DNA of 64,000 nucleotides from Certhia americana (Eukaryota > Chordata > Aves > Passeriformes > Certhiidae). The stretch covers positions 1-64,000 of the forward strand of contig JAGMWU010000055.1 in the NCBI GenBank assembly GCA_018697195.1, read 5' to 3'. Positions 40,495 through 52,289 of the stretch are shown here, in pieces. The notes beneath the pieces were generated by a model. That model was not told where the DNA came from, did no database searches, and saw nothing but the letters and a program-made list of their open reading frames with translations. The position numbers and the translations under genes were made by a program. Position 1 is the stretch's first letter. Each line of letters starts with the position of its first letter.

Positions 40495-40665
40495 GCCTAT
40501 GGTAGAATCCCTAGCCCTGGAGGCTTTAAAGGCCGTGGGGATGGGGCACTTGGGGACATTGTTAAGTGGTGGCCTTGGCAGTGCTGGGGGAATGGTTGGT
40601 GATCATTCTATGATCTTAGAGAACTTTTCCAACCTGAAGGATTCTCTGATTCCAGGGGGTGAGCC
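40495..40665 (+). mobile_element. CR1-like fragment in duplication unit 1
   Basis: GGAGGCTTTAAAGGCCGTGG, ATGGTTGGTGATCATTCTAT and GAACTTTTCCAACCTGAAGG, ending GATTCTCTGATTCC, fits the CR1 tail. The same fragment is seen at 46170-46322. Confidence 0.75.
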
Positions 40666-42589
40666 CATCTCTTGAGTCCTGAGGGACTCCACAAAAAGCT
40701 TTTGCTGTTTCATCACCTGCAGAAGCAGCAGGAGCAGGAGTGAATCCAATTCCAGGCACTCCAAGACACAGCACAAGCTCTTTCCATGGTCCCTGCCTCC
40801 ACACAAGCCCCACAAAAGGTGCTTTTTGCTGTCCAAATGCAGATTGTATAAGAAGAAAACACGACCAAAACCATATTGGTAGTTAGATCTCTCCAAATAT
40901 TCTTTTTGAGCTGCCCTGGCTATTTTCAGCCCTCACCTCTGTCCTCCATTTTAGGATCCAAGGTACCATAGAGCCCAACATAGGATCTGGTTCTCTGAAA
41001 TCCACAAGACTACAGTGAGTGTACTGGGAAAAGTAATCCCTGGAGAGGCACATCAGAGGATGCTGAGGTATCTTGTCACTGAAAACCCCAAGCTGGACAT
41101 ATGGAGAGGGTTATGGGCACACCACAGGAGTCAGAAATATGTCTAAAGTGTGCTTAACACTGATATTGCAGTAATCCTTTTGTCCAGATTTAATATTTTC
41201 CATCCCAGGGCTTTTGCTAAGAGCGAGGCAAGTGCTGCAACACCCCCAGATGGCAGATAAAAATGACTTAACTGGCAGGGGAAAGCAGCTGTGTCTTGGG
41301 GGGACATGGTAGCTGCCTGGCAAAACCCTGTAAGAGCTGAGGGTGGGAGAAAAGGAAAATAAAAACTTCATCACCATCCAGGGCCAGAGGGGTAGTTGAA
41401 GACTCACAGGAGTTACCCACTGAAGGAAACCAGAAGAGGAATTCCCTTCCCTAGTGAGAAATCTCCTGGGATTTTTGCTGACCCAAAAAGGTCAGGAACC
41501 TGGCTTTGAACTGTATTAGAATGAAAATGCATCTGGCCACTTTGCAAAGCCCAAGAGGTTGGTTCTGACAGACCCTCACCTTGGAACTGGGAATTTGCTT
41601 CTTGCAGGGCTCCCATTTAAAAAGGACATTAACACCGGGGCAGTTTCAGACTAAGCTTGGTCGATTGCCCTGCAATTATTTTTGTAATCTACAATAATAA
41701 TGCTGCAGATGTGCTACTCCTGGCCTCAAACACACAACAGCTCAGCTGAGGCACCAGATGTCTTCCCTGTGAGAGCCCTCACACAACGTCTTTGGTGGAC
41801 AAAGACCAATTTTCAAGACTGGATTATCAGGTTTTCTCAAAACTGATACCCACACTATGAAAAAAACTGGTCAAAATTGCTCATAAATGTGATCTGCAAT
41901 GTATTTAGTGTTTGAAAGTGATCCAGGGGGATTTAGACAGTAAGGCTGGCTCAAACCCTAGTGAGTTACAGCACCGGAAGGGGACTGGGCGGACTTGGGC
42001 TTGATTATATTTTTGGGTGGACAGTGGATATAAATAATTTCTTTTTTTTTTTTTTTTTCGGTTACTGGTTGCTCCCCTTCCCGTCGAGACAAAAAAGAAG
42101 AGCTCTCCTTTGTGAAGCACGGGGAGATCCCTGGTGTCAGGATCAGGCTGTCAGAGAAAGGGATTGTAGGGTTATTCAAATGCTCACAGTATGCAACAGC
42201 CTCCCAGGGAAGTGAGTGACTGAAAGACTGTGATGGAAAGGTTTTAAATGCGAGCTGGGATCGAGGCGTAGGAGACACACCAGACCATGGGAATGGAGGC
42301 ATTAACCAAGGGGGATGAGGGAGTGGGATTTCTACACAGGTTTTTCTTCCATACTACTGCTCAATACAACTGGATCGGTCGCCGCACCCCGGCATGGCTG
42401 CAGCACACAACAAAGAGGGACCTGCAGGAGCACACGGGGAGCCCCAACACGCTGCCCACAACCAGCAAGGGCCTGTTGTCGGCGTCCAGGCGCTCGACCG
42501 GGGCTCCCTCGGCCACGGGGAGCTCGCCCCCGGTGCCGGTACCGCCTCCCGGCTGCCGGCAGCCACCGCCCTGCCCCGCCTGCCCCAGG

Positions 42590-43060
42590 CACCAGCAGCG
42601 CCCGGCCGACCCCAGATTGCCACAGAGAACCCGAGAGTCTGCCCCCGAGACCCAAGATCTGCCCCGAGACCCCCCAGGGATCTGCCCCTCGGACCCCCCA
42701 GATCTGCCGCGCACGATCCCCAAATCTGCCCCCCAGAGGGATCCCCCCCAGATATGCAAGAACGATCCCCAGAATCTGACGACCCCGAGATCACCACCAG
42801 ATCGCCACAGCACGCGTATACCCAAGATCTGCCAACCGAGATCCCCACTAGATTGCACCTCGAGAACCCCAAATCTGCCCCAGAGACCCACAGATATGCC
42901 GAGCCCAACCAAAAGATCTGTCCGAGAACCACAGGTCTGCCGAGCACTGATACCTCCAAATCGGCCCCACGAGAACACAGATATGCCCAAAGAGAAAACC
43001 AGATCTGCCCCCGAGAACCCCCCAGATCTGACCACGGAAAACCCCCAGATCTGCGAGCCT
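42590..43060. repeat. Degenerate minisatellite with repeated AGATCTGCC motif, unit 1
   Basis: About 18 imperfect units of 24-30 bp, each near CCCAGATCTGCCCCCGAGAC. The strand asymmetry (C-rich plus strand) leaves many open frames that have no biological meaning. Repeated at 48240-48715. Confidence 0.85.
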
Positions 43061-43319
43061 CCAGCCTGAGCATCGAAACGAACCGAAGCCAGCGAAACCA
43101 GGGTTCCGGCTGAGGGGATGAGCCTCCGGCTTCCCAGGGGCGGTCCTGCCAGCGCCGGCCGCTCCCGGGGTCACCCGCCGTTCTCCATCCCTATACCCTC
43201 TCGCCCAACCGTCGCTGTCCCAGCTCCCCAGCCCTGCGCGGTCGGGAAATCCCCGGTGGGGCCACCTTGGCTCCCCGTTCGGCGGCCGTCATTTGTCTCG
43301 CATGCCGAACCCGAGCCGA

Positions 43320-43620
43320 GCTCACGGGGGGCCCCGAGCGGGGTGTCCGCATCGGCAGGTGTGCCCGGGGCTCCGGTACCCGGGGCTCTGGTACCAGGGG
43401 CTCCGGTACCCGGGGATTCCGGTACCCGTTGGCTAACCGCAGAGGCCGAGGCCCGTGGAGCGGCGCAGATTCCTGCGCTTCCAGCGCCGGCTACGAGCAC
43501 TTTTATCGCTGGGGGCCGCGCGCTTGGCTCTAGGCGTGCGAACCGGTTCCCAGTCCCCGCTCGTACTTTTTTTTTGTGTGGAGCCAACCTCTAACGGCCA
43601 ATCCTCCCCGATCATATCGG
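43320..43620 (-). promoter_or_regulatory. Candidate distal promoter / CpG island (possibly LIMD2)
   Basis: A CpG-rich block. On the minus strand it shows, in order, GGATTGGCC and GGTTGGCTC (CCAAT boxes read from the other strand, about 43582-43605), a TATA-like CGATAAAAG (complement of 43500-43508) about 80 bp further on, and a possible 5' splice site GTGAGC (complement of 43320-43325). This arrangement would suit a first non-coding LIMD2 exon. Inference only; no spliced partner was shown. The block is repeated in unit 2 near 48960-49280. Confidence 0.3.
43360..43432. repeat. Short GC-rich array with GGTACC every 15-20 bp
   Basis: CCGGGGCTCCGGTACC-like unit about four times, inside the CpG-rich block. 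A shorter version is at 49017-49070. Confidence 0.8.
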
Positions 43621-46169
43621 CTCCCAGCTCGATATCCTGCTCGCCAGCAGACCTCCCGGTAACCACAGCGACCGGCCCGGGAGCGACCCTTCCGCTTTCC
43701 GGAACGGGGTTGTGAATTACCCACCGGGAGTTTTTCTCCAGCCTCTCTCCCATGAGCTGGTATCAACAGAGCTTTACACTTGCAGCCACCTTACACATTT
43801 GCCTGAACCTGGGACAGGAAGGAACACCTGGGGTGGTTCCTCAAGGCAATACCCCACTCTCATACCTGCTAGAATGGTCAGGAAGGGTGCAGCGGAGACT
43901 TTCCCCTTTCCCCTCTCCGAGGGCCACCAGGGCTCCCCCCAGTGTGATCCCAGGCGTCCCGTGGGACCAAGCCCGGTGCTGCTGAGAGGGATACCCGGGG
44001 AGCTGATGGGGTTCCAGCAGGGAAGGAGTGTGACTGTGGTGAGGGCCAGAGGCACTCATGCCATTATGGTTCCCATTAGCAGACTGGGAGGGTTGTTTAC
44101 TGCAGGGATCACGCTACAGTGCTTGAGGATTTCCCACAAAAGCACGGTGTGGGGATCCAGGCACCCCTGCTCCCCATCCTCGGAGGTGTGGAGTGTCCCC
44201 AGAGCCAGCCAGGCCACACTGGCAGGGGTGACAACTCAGGGAGGCTGTCAGGCCTTTACAAGGAAATTGTGGGCTGAGTGTGGCTCTGGGGATGGATTCT
44301 CCTGAGATCATATGCAGGTCAGTGAAAACCACACAGGAGGGACACAGCATGAACAGCAGCTCCTAGGCATCATCCCTCTCGATGGCCAGCGTTGGGAGGA
44401 GGTGAACAGGATCTGGAAGAGCCTGCTGCTAAGCTGGGAATCACCAGCTCCAAAGCTCAGTTTCTGTAATCTTGGGGTCCAACGTTGACCAGACCAGAAA
44501 CAAAGGGTGGTGAAAAACCAGCATAAAACGGCCAGTCCAGAGAGGGACAGGATGATGGACGAGCAATGGCCACAGCTCCTGCTTTAGGCATGGAACCTAA
44601 TTCAGCTTCAGGTTCTTGGTCTTGTATGGCTTGAGCCAACCACTGACCTCCTTGGTGCTGGGCACCCAGGGCAGTCCATGCTGATTGGCACAGCGGGGAG
44701 GACTTCAGGGAGGAGCGATTTTTGGGGACATTTCTGGGGAACCCCCACCCTGCCTCTGGAGATCATTGGGGGAGGGGACCTGACCCTGCTACCCCACAGC
44801 CAGGGCCACATTCCCCCATGCCTGCTCCACTATCCACTTTCCATCCACGTCTGCTCTTGAAATGCTTCAGTGGGCAGGAAATCTGCAGCCGAACAGAAAC
44901 GCTGCGGGATGCTGACCAGGAATAGTTGTGGGAGGAACAGGGCTGCCTTTGTCGGGCAACAATGGGGGGCCCACAGGAGTGAGGAGAAGCCCAGAGGGAT
45001 AAGCCTGCTCACCCAATGGCTCTCTTAATCCCTGCCCCTGAGGAGGAGAGACAACGTCTGGAGCACAAGGGTCAGGGGCTGGATGGTCCTGCCCCTGCCT
45101 TCAATGAGGGGGTCCAGGGCCAGAAGGAGCTAATGGGATTCACCTGCTTTACAGAAGGCAGAAAATGAGGCAGCCATTCTGGGATTGTGGCATTGTGTTA
45201 ATGGCACTCCATTAAAAAGCATGATTCTCAAAGGGATCCTCTCCTCCCTGGATCTCCTGTCTTGCTGGCGAGTTCAGAGAGAGCAGGAGAAACCAGCGAA
45301 ATCCGGCCAGGGGTATGAGAGAGACTTTCCAAGCCGAGCAAATTCTCGTAGTGCAGACAAAAATTGCCAGGTTGAGAGGTTCGAGGCTGGACATTAAATA
45401 AAAGTGTTTTCTGGAGGAACCTGGAAAGACCTGCAGAACAGACTAATGGGCGCAGGCATAAAACCTGGTACAAACAAGCACAAAGGCACAACAGGCAGAT
45501 CATGCCTCAACTCCCTTATCAGCTCGCCCTACTCTCTCCATAAACCACATTCAAACTGGAAAACATCTCCTCCTGGTTTCAAGAAAATGAAATCCATTTA
45601 CCATTAGACATTAGAGCCTCTCCAATAACATATCGCCTCTCAGTGGGGATCAAACAGAGTAACACGTTCAGGAGAAGCAGTTCCTTTTCACTCGTTCTCA
45701 GTGGTGGTTCTGCTGCTCTGGCAGCTCACACATGGAGATCTAGGCCTTGGTGTTTGACACAAAAACTCCAGCAAACACTCAAGGACCTCTGGCCTCATTG
45801 TCCTTACATCCCTGCTTTGAGAGGAATCAAAGTGTCTAATTCCAGTTTGTCTCTTTTCTCTGTCTAAACCTAAAAAATCATTGACGTGGTGGTCTATCAG
45901 AGGCCAGTTGTTTAGAAAGTCATTTATCATATCAAGGAGGACACGAGCCGCATGACCATGATCTGTGTTAAACCACCCGCATTTTATTTGATTACCAAAG
46001 CAAATCTGGCATTACTCTTCCAGAACCGTTATAGGAACAACCTTCTCATACTCCAATTAGGACCTGTAATGCTGTAATTTCCGCTTCCTCTAGCACCGCC
46101 TATCAGTGTTACCCTGGATGATTTCCTTGTGGAACATCACATGTTACTCACCAGATTTTGGACTGGCAT

Positions 46170-46322
46170 TGCTATGGTAGAATCCATAGCCCTGGAGGCT
46201 TTAAGGCAGTGGGGATGGGGCACTTGGGGACATTGTTAAGTGGTGGCCTGCGCAGTGTGGGGCATGGTTGGTGATCATTCTATGATCTTAGAGAACTTTT
46301 CAACCTGAAGGTCTCTCGATCC
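46170..46322 (+). mobile_element. CR1-like fragment in duplication unit 2
   Basis: Duplicate of the 40495 fragment, shortened by scattered single-base losses. Not an independent insertion. Confidence 0.7.
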
Positions 46323-48239
46323 AGGGGGTGAGCCCATCTCTGGAGTCATGAGGACCACCAAAAGCTTTTGCTGTTTCATACACTCGTCCGAGAGCAGCAG
46401 GAGCAGGGAAAGCGTAATCCAATTCCAGGCCACTCCAGACCAGGCACAAGCCTTTTCCATGGTCCCTGGGCCTCCCACACGCCCACAAAGGTGCTTTTTG
46501 CTGTTTCCAAATGCAGATTGTATAAAAGAAAACCCGACCAAAAACCATATTGTAGTTAGATCTCGCCATAATATTCTTTTGAGCTGCCCTGGCTATTTTT
46601 CAGCTCACCTCTGTCATCCCTTTTCGGATCCAAGGACCATAGAGCCCGCTCGGATCTGGTTCATCTTGAACTCCACAGACTACATGAGTGTACTGATGGG
46701 AAAGTAATCCATGGAGAGGCACCATAAGAGGATGATGAGGATCTTGTCACTGAAAACCCCAAGTGGACATAGGATGGAGGTATGGGCACACCACGGAGTC
46801 CAGAAATTGTCTAAAGAGTGGCTTAACACTGATATTGCAGTATCACTTTTGTCCAGATTTATATTTTCCATCCCAGGGCTTTTGCTAAGAGCGAGGCAAG
46901 TGCTGCAACACCCCAGATGGCCATAAAAAATGACGAAACTGGCAGGGGGAACGCAGCGGTGTCTTGGGGGGACATGGGTTAGCTGCCTGGCAAAAACCCT
47001 GTAAGAGCTGAGGGTGGTGAGAAAGAGAAAAGGAAAATAAAAACTCATCACCATCCAGGGCCAGAGGGGGTCGTTGAAGACTCACAGGAGTTACCCACTG
47101 AAGGAAACCAGAAGAGGAATTCCCTTCCCTAGTGAGAAATCTCCGGGGATTTTGCTGACCCAAAAGGTCAGGACATTGGCTTGAACTGTATTAGAAGAAT
47201 GAAAAATGAATATGGCCACTTTGCAAAGCAAGAGGTTGGTTTGACAGACCCTCACCTTGGACTGGGATTTGCTTCTTGCAGGGCTACCATTAAAAAGGAC
47301 ATTAACACCGGGCAGTTTGCAGACTAACGCTTGGTCGATTGCCCTGCAATTATTTTGTAATCTACATAATAATGCGCAGATGTGAAATACTGGCAGCAAA
47401 CCACAAACAGCTCAGTGAGGCACCAGATGCTTTCCCTGTGAGAGCCCTACACAAGTTTTGGTGGACAAGACCAAATTTTCAAGAAGGATATCAGGTTTTC
47501 TCAAAAAATGATACCCACATAGAACAAAAAAACTGTCCGAAAATTGACATAAATGTGATCTGCAAGGTATTTAGCTTGGTTTGAAGTGATCAGGGGGGAA
47601 TGCGACAGAGAAGGCTGGCTCAAAAAACAGTTACCGCACGGACTGGGAACTTGGTGAGACTGGGCCTGTCTAAGTTGGGGTTGGCAGTGGATAAATAATT
47701 TCTTTTTTTTTTTGTTTTTTCTGTTCTTGTTTCTTACCCTTCCCTTCGATTGAAAACAGAGCTGCTCTCCTTTGTGAAGCCTGGGAGATCCCTGGCTGTT
47801 CAGGGATCAGCTGTCAGGAGCCCAGGGCATTTGTGTTGTCTATTAAATTCACAGTCATGCAAACAGCCTCCCAGGGAAGTGATTGACAGACCTGTCGTGG
47901 AAAGGTTTAAATGCGAGCTGGACGAGTGGAGCTAGGAGCACACCCATCGGGAGTTGCAGGCATAACCAAGGGGGTGAGGGAGTCGGGGATCAACAGGTTT
48001 TTTTTTCCATCTCTGCTCAATAAAATGGATTGTCCAGCAGCCACCCGGCATGGGACCGCAGCACACAACAAAGAGGACTGCAGCGCCACGGGGAGCCCAA
48101 AACACGCTGCCCAAACCAGCACGGGCCTCGTCTCGGCTCACGCTCCCAGGGCTCCCTCGGCAACGGGGAGCTCGCCCCCGTGCCGGTACCGCTACACGGT
48201 TTCCGGCAGCACCGCCCTTGCCCGCCTGCCCCCGGCAAC

Positions 48240-48715
48240 AGCAGCGCCCGGCGACCCCCAGATCTGCCCCCGAGACCCAGATTGCACCGAGACCCCAGAT
48301 CTGCCCCCGAGACCCCCCAGATCTGCCCACAGAGAACACCAGATCTGCGGCAACGACTCCCCCAAATAATCTGCCCCCCGAAGATACCCCACAGATTGCC
48401 AAGCACGATCCCCCAAATCTGCCCCCGCGATCCCCCCCGATCTGCAAGCCGTTTCCCCCAGATCTGCACCCCCGAGATCCCCCCCCCCACCCCCCAGATC
48501 TGCCCTCGAGACCACCCCAACATCTGACCCGAGACCCCAGTCTTTGCGAGCCCAACCCCCAGATCTGCACGAGCACCCAGACTGCCGAGCACGATCCCCC
48601 AAATTGCCCCCCAGAACCCGCAGATCTGCCCCCGAGACCCCAGATCTCCCCACGAGAAAACCCCCCAGAACTCTGCCCCACGAGAACCCCCCAGATCTGC
48701 GAGCCTCCGCAGAAT
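48240..48715. repeat. Degenerate minisatellite with repeated AGATCTGCC motif, unit 2
   Basis: The same array as 42590-43060. The unit order and number partly differ, which may be sequencing error or array-length polymorphism. Confidence 0.8.
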
Positions 48716-49409
48716 CGAAACGAACCGAGCCCAGCGAAAAGAGGGCCGTTCCCGGGTGCGGGTATGAGCTCCGGTTCCACGGAGGCGGCTCCTGCCCAGC
48801 GCCGCCGCCTCCCTGGGGCTCACCCGCCGCGTTCTCAATACCTCTCAACTCTAGCCCACCGCTCCCGCTGCCCCCAGCTCCCCCAGCCCGCGACGGTCGG
48901 AAATCACCGGTGGGGACAAAACCCTTGGCTCCCCCGTTCGGGGCCGTCATTGGTCTCGCAGCCGCCCCCGAGACGAGCTCACCGCCGAGCTGAGGGTCCG
49001 AGGGAAGGGCTGTGCCAGGGGCTCCGGTACCGGGGCTATGGTACCCGGGGGCTCCGGTACCCGGCGGGCTACGTACACGTGTATCACACAGAGGGCCGCG
49101 GCAGGGGAGAGGAGGCCAGCTTCCTGCCCGCTCCCAGCGCCGGCTACGAGCCCTTTTATCGCGGAAGGGCGTGGGACCGACAGCAGCGATTGGCTCTCGG
49201 CGTAGAACCGGCTTCCAGCCGCTCGTTCCTTTGTGTGGAGCCAACCTCTAACGACAATCATTCCCCCGTCCTCTCGGCTCCAGCCTCTATTCATGCTCGC
49301 CGCAGGCCTCCCCGGTCCCAACAGAGCCGGACCCGGAGCGACCCTTCCGCTTCCGGACGGGGTGTAATACCCCACGGGAATTTCTTCTCAGCCTTCTCCA
49401 GGAGCTGGT

Positions 49410-50265
49410 GTGCAGATTGGCTTCGCTCAAGATTTGGACACAGCTTGGCTCTCTCCGCGGGCGCTCCCCACCCCGGTAAGGGAGCCTGAGATCCAAGGAT
49501 CCATTCACCTCAGCAAAACCACATTCCCCGACCTGCACCTCAAAAAAAGTTTGCATAGGAAGCGATCTTATCAGGCAGCAGCAGGAAAGGATTACAGTGC
49601 TCCCCCATCCTCACCCTCCAGAAAGGGCAAAACTGAGCTGTGCTGGGTTCGGACAAATCCAGGGTTTATTTTGGAGCGGGGTGTGCAAGGTGAGAGGTGG
49701 GCGGGTCCCAGGGGACGAGCCAAAAAGCAATGATGGTCTATTAATGCCGCTTCCCCTGGTGTTTGGAGGGCTGCGGATTTCCCCAGGAACAGGCAAAAAA
49801 ACAATCAGGAAAAATATAAAGATTACTACCTTAAAACGAAGGTGGTTTCATGCCAGCCAAGGAAGCCAGAAGGCAATAAGCAAGAAAGGGCAGACAGTAA
49901 CCGTAGCTCTGAGACTTTACCTTAAGTTCTAAAGCCCTCCAATGGTGAAATGTGGAGAAAATATACAATGGGAGCCTAGGAAATATCTTTGAAAATGATG
50001 ATGCAGGAACAAATACTCAGGAAACACAGTGTGGTGCCACTGCAGGCCAAATGATGGAGGGAGGTGACCAAAGCCGAGCCAGCTGCAGACAGGTGTTCTG
50101 TGTGCAGTTTGCTGTAAGTCCTGTACAAAAATGACATGAGTGAGGACATTCAAAGGAGTTTCACGGACAGGGAGACAGCAGTGCTGTGATCACCCACCCT
50201 CTGACATGTGCCAGTGCACAAAAGAGGTCTGTGCAAAACAGGGATCACTGCCATCCAGGGCAAAC
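49410..50265. other. Unique sequence between the duplication and the satellite block
   Basis: About 850 bp with no recognisable exon, repeat or RNA gene. It separates duplication unit 2 from the GACACGGACATG-type array. Confidence 0.5.
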
Positions 50266-50284
50266 AATGGGAACTGCCTCCAGA

Positions 50285-50900
50285 GCGGAGAAAAGACACG
50301 GACAGGGGACACATGGACACAGGCAGACATGGGACACCACGGCATGGACACGGACATGGACACGACATGGACACGGACACCGACACGGACATGGACACAG
50401 ACATCGGACATACAGGATATGGAAACGGGACATTGGACACGGACATGGACACAGGGACATGGACACAGACACGTCAGGACACGGACACACGCACGGACAC
50501 GGACACACGGGATCAGAACATGAAATCATGGAACAGACATGGAAATGGACACAGACCTTGGACACGGCCACACAGACACGGGACACGGACAACGGACTAA
50601 GACACTATGAACATGGACACAGCCATGGCATGGACACAGACATGCACACCACGGACATGGGACTACAGACATGGACATATGGACATGGACACACAGGCAT
50701 GGACACACGGACACGGACACAGGGACACAGACATGGATACAGACACAACCCAGAAGACACATGGGATCACAAACACAGACACGAACACAGGCACAGGGAC
50801 ATTACAGACATGGACACAGACAGGGACGGACCACACACAGACACAAACACACAAACACAGATGGGGACCCACACGCACAGCACACTAGACACGACACACA
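50285..50900. repeat. Minisatellite of GGACAC/GGACATG hexamer-dodecamer units
   Basis: Dozens of copies of GGACAC, GGACATGGACAC and related words, e.g. ACACGACATGGACACGGACA, with increasing drift toward ACAC at its 3' end. All six frames stay largely open because of the six-base period. Confidence 0.92.
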
Positions 50901-51058
50901 CACAGAACAATACAGGACACACAGACCCGGATACAGATACACACACACACACAGACACACACAACACAAAGACACAAAGACACACAGAAACCCACACACC
51001 CAATACACGGATACAGAACAGACAACACAACACACACACCACACACACACACACGGGG
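50860..51058. repeat. (AC)n-rich microsatellite
   Basis: ACACACAC runs interrupted by ACAGACACA and ACAAACACA. It continues the preceding array after a gradual change of unit. Confidence 0.88.
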
Positions 51059-51384
51059 TGTGCACAGGGAGCCGAGGGTTGCAGAGTTGGGGTGCAGAGG
51101 GCAGAGAACGGCACCGCACCCGCAGCCTCCCCTGCTGTCCCTGCTCAAAGCTCCCAGTATTGGGGAAGGCTGGCGTTCCGAACGGACCTCTCCATCCTCG
51201 GGCTGTAGCCAATCCTGGCACACAGAATCCGCTTGTATGGCAGCTCAGGAATGATCCCAAATGTCAGAGTTTCAGCAACACGACACGGAACCATCGGCGA
51301 GGCTTGCTATGATGGGGAGCTGCACTGTACCTTGTGGCCGGGGCTCACACGTCAGTCCTTTCATCACCGCCTTACTCCACCAAC

Positions 51385-52285
51385 GGGACAACATGTACAC
51401 ACGTGTACACACGTACACACCATAACACAACCATACACAATGCAACCCATTGTACACACTGGACAAACATGTACACACACGTACACCACAAAGACACACA
51501 CTTACACACATACACACGTGTACAACACCTACCCCACATACACACACGTACACAACATGTACAACAGTGTACCACACAAGGACACACACATAACACACAC
51601 ATACACGTGTACAACAACTTACACACCACCAGGTTAACACACATGTACACACACATACACAGTGTACAACACACATACAACCACGTAACACACACATACA
51701 CACACGTTAAACACAGGTACACACGCACCACACACATGTACACACACCTACACATACATGGACCACCCGTACACACGTGTTCACACATGACACACATGGA
51801 CACAATGATCCACACGTACACACACATAACAGTAACACACATCCACACCCGTACACACAACGTACACACCATGTGACAACATGTACAACGCACAACACGT
51901 GTACACAACAATACACATTACACAACACATACACACACATACACACATGCGCACACAAATGTACCACATGCACACGTTAACACGTGTGTACAACATGTAC
52001 ACACAATTACACGTAACACATGTACACAGTACACAATGTACACACATACACACATGTACACACATGTACACACGTACACACACGCGCACACACATGTACA
52101 CACATGCGCACACATGTACACACACGTGTACACGTACACACACGTGTATAGATGCACGTACACACATGTTAACATACATGTACAAACATACGTGTATAGA
52201 TACACGTACACACGCACGCACACACACATGTACACACACATGTACACACACATGTACACGTACACACACACACACGTGCCCACGC
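51385..52285. repeat. Alternating purine-pyrimidine array of TACACACATG / TACACACGTG units
   Basis: About 900 bp of GTACACAC, ATGTACAC, ACGTACAC and GCGCACAC words. Long parts alternate strictly purine-pyrimidine, a composition that favours left-handed DNA. It abuts the RNF113 CpG-rich promoter. Confidence 0.92.
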
Positions 52286-52289
52286 CACA

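Larger units (their letters stand above)
38003..43760. repeat. Tandem duplication, unit 1 (~5.76 kb, clean copy)
   Basis: This segment is repeated in the same order and orientation at 43762-49409. It starts at ATCACAGAGCTTTACCCTTG and ends at CTCTCCCATGAGCTGG. It contains a CR1 fragment, a minisatellite with AGATCT motifs, a GGTACC array and a CpG-rich block. No coding exon is recognised in it. This copy reads like finished sequence and is the better representative of the locus. Confidence 0.92.
43762..49409. repeat. Tandem duplication, unit 2 (~5.65 kb, error-rich copy)
   Basis: Base-by-base colinear with unit 1 over its whole length, but with very frequent single-base deletions, some insertions, and unusual replacements such as CC to AA (CTCTCCCATCACATATCTGC in unit 1 against CTCTCCAATAACATATCGC here). 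The coordinate offset shrinks steadily from about 5758 to 5649, a net loss of about 2 percent. The pattern fits unpolished long-read sequence. Treat every ORF here as unreliable. Confidence 0.9.

Noticed and set aside
42287..43113. Overlapping 220-260 codon frames on both strands in duplication unit 1
   Set aside because: Open because of the repeated CCCAGATCTGCC-type unit and high GC; no protein family resemblance.
48050..49489. Long open frames on both strands (up to 479 codons) in duplication unit 2
   Set aside because: They run through a C-rich minisatellite and through error-rich sequence. The equivalent frames in unit 1 are broken differently, and the translations are Pro/Arg-rich low complexity.
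50186..51208. A 340-codon Thr/His/Asp/Gly-rich frame
   Set aside because: A six-base repeat lacking stop words keeps frames open; the translation only repeats the satellite.
50285..52285. Possible CRISPR-like or telomeric repeat
   Set aside because: No unique spacers of equal length and no TTAGGG units; it is an ordinary eukaryotic satellite.
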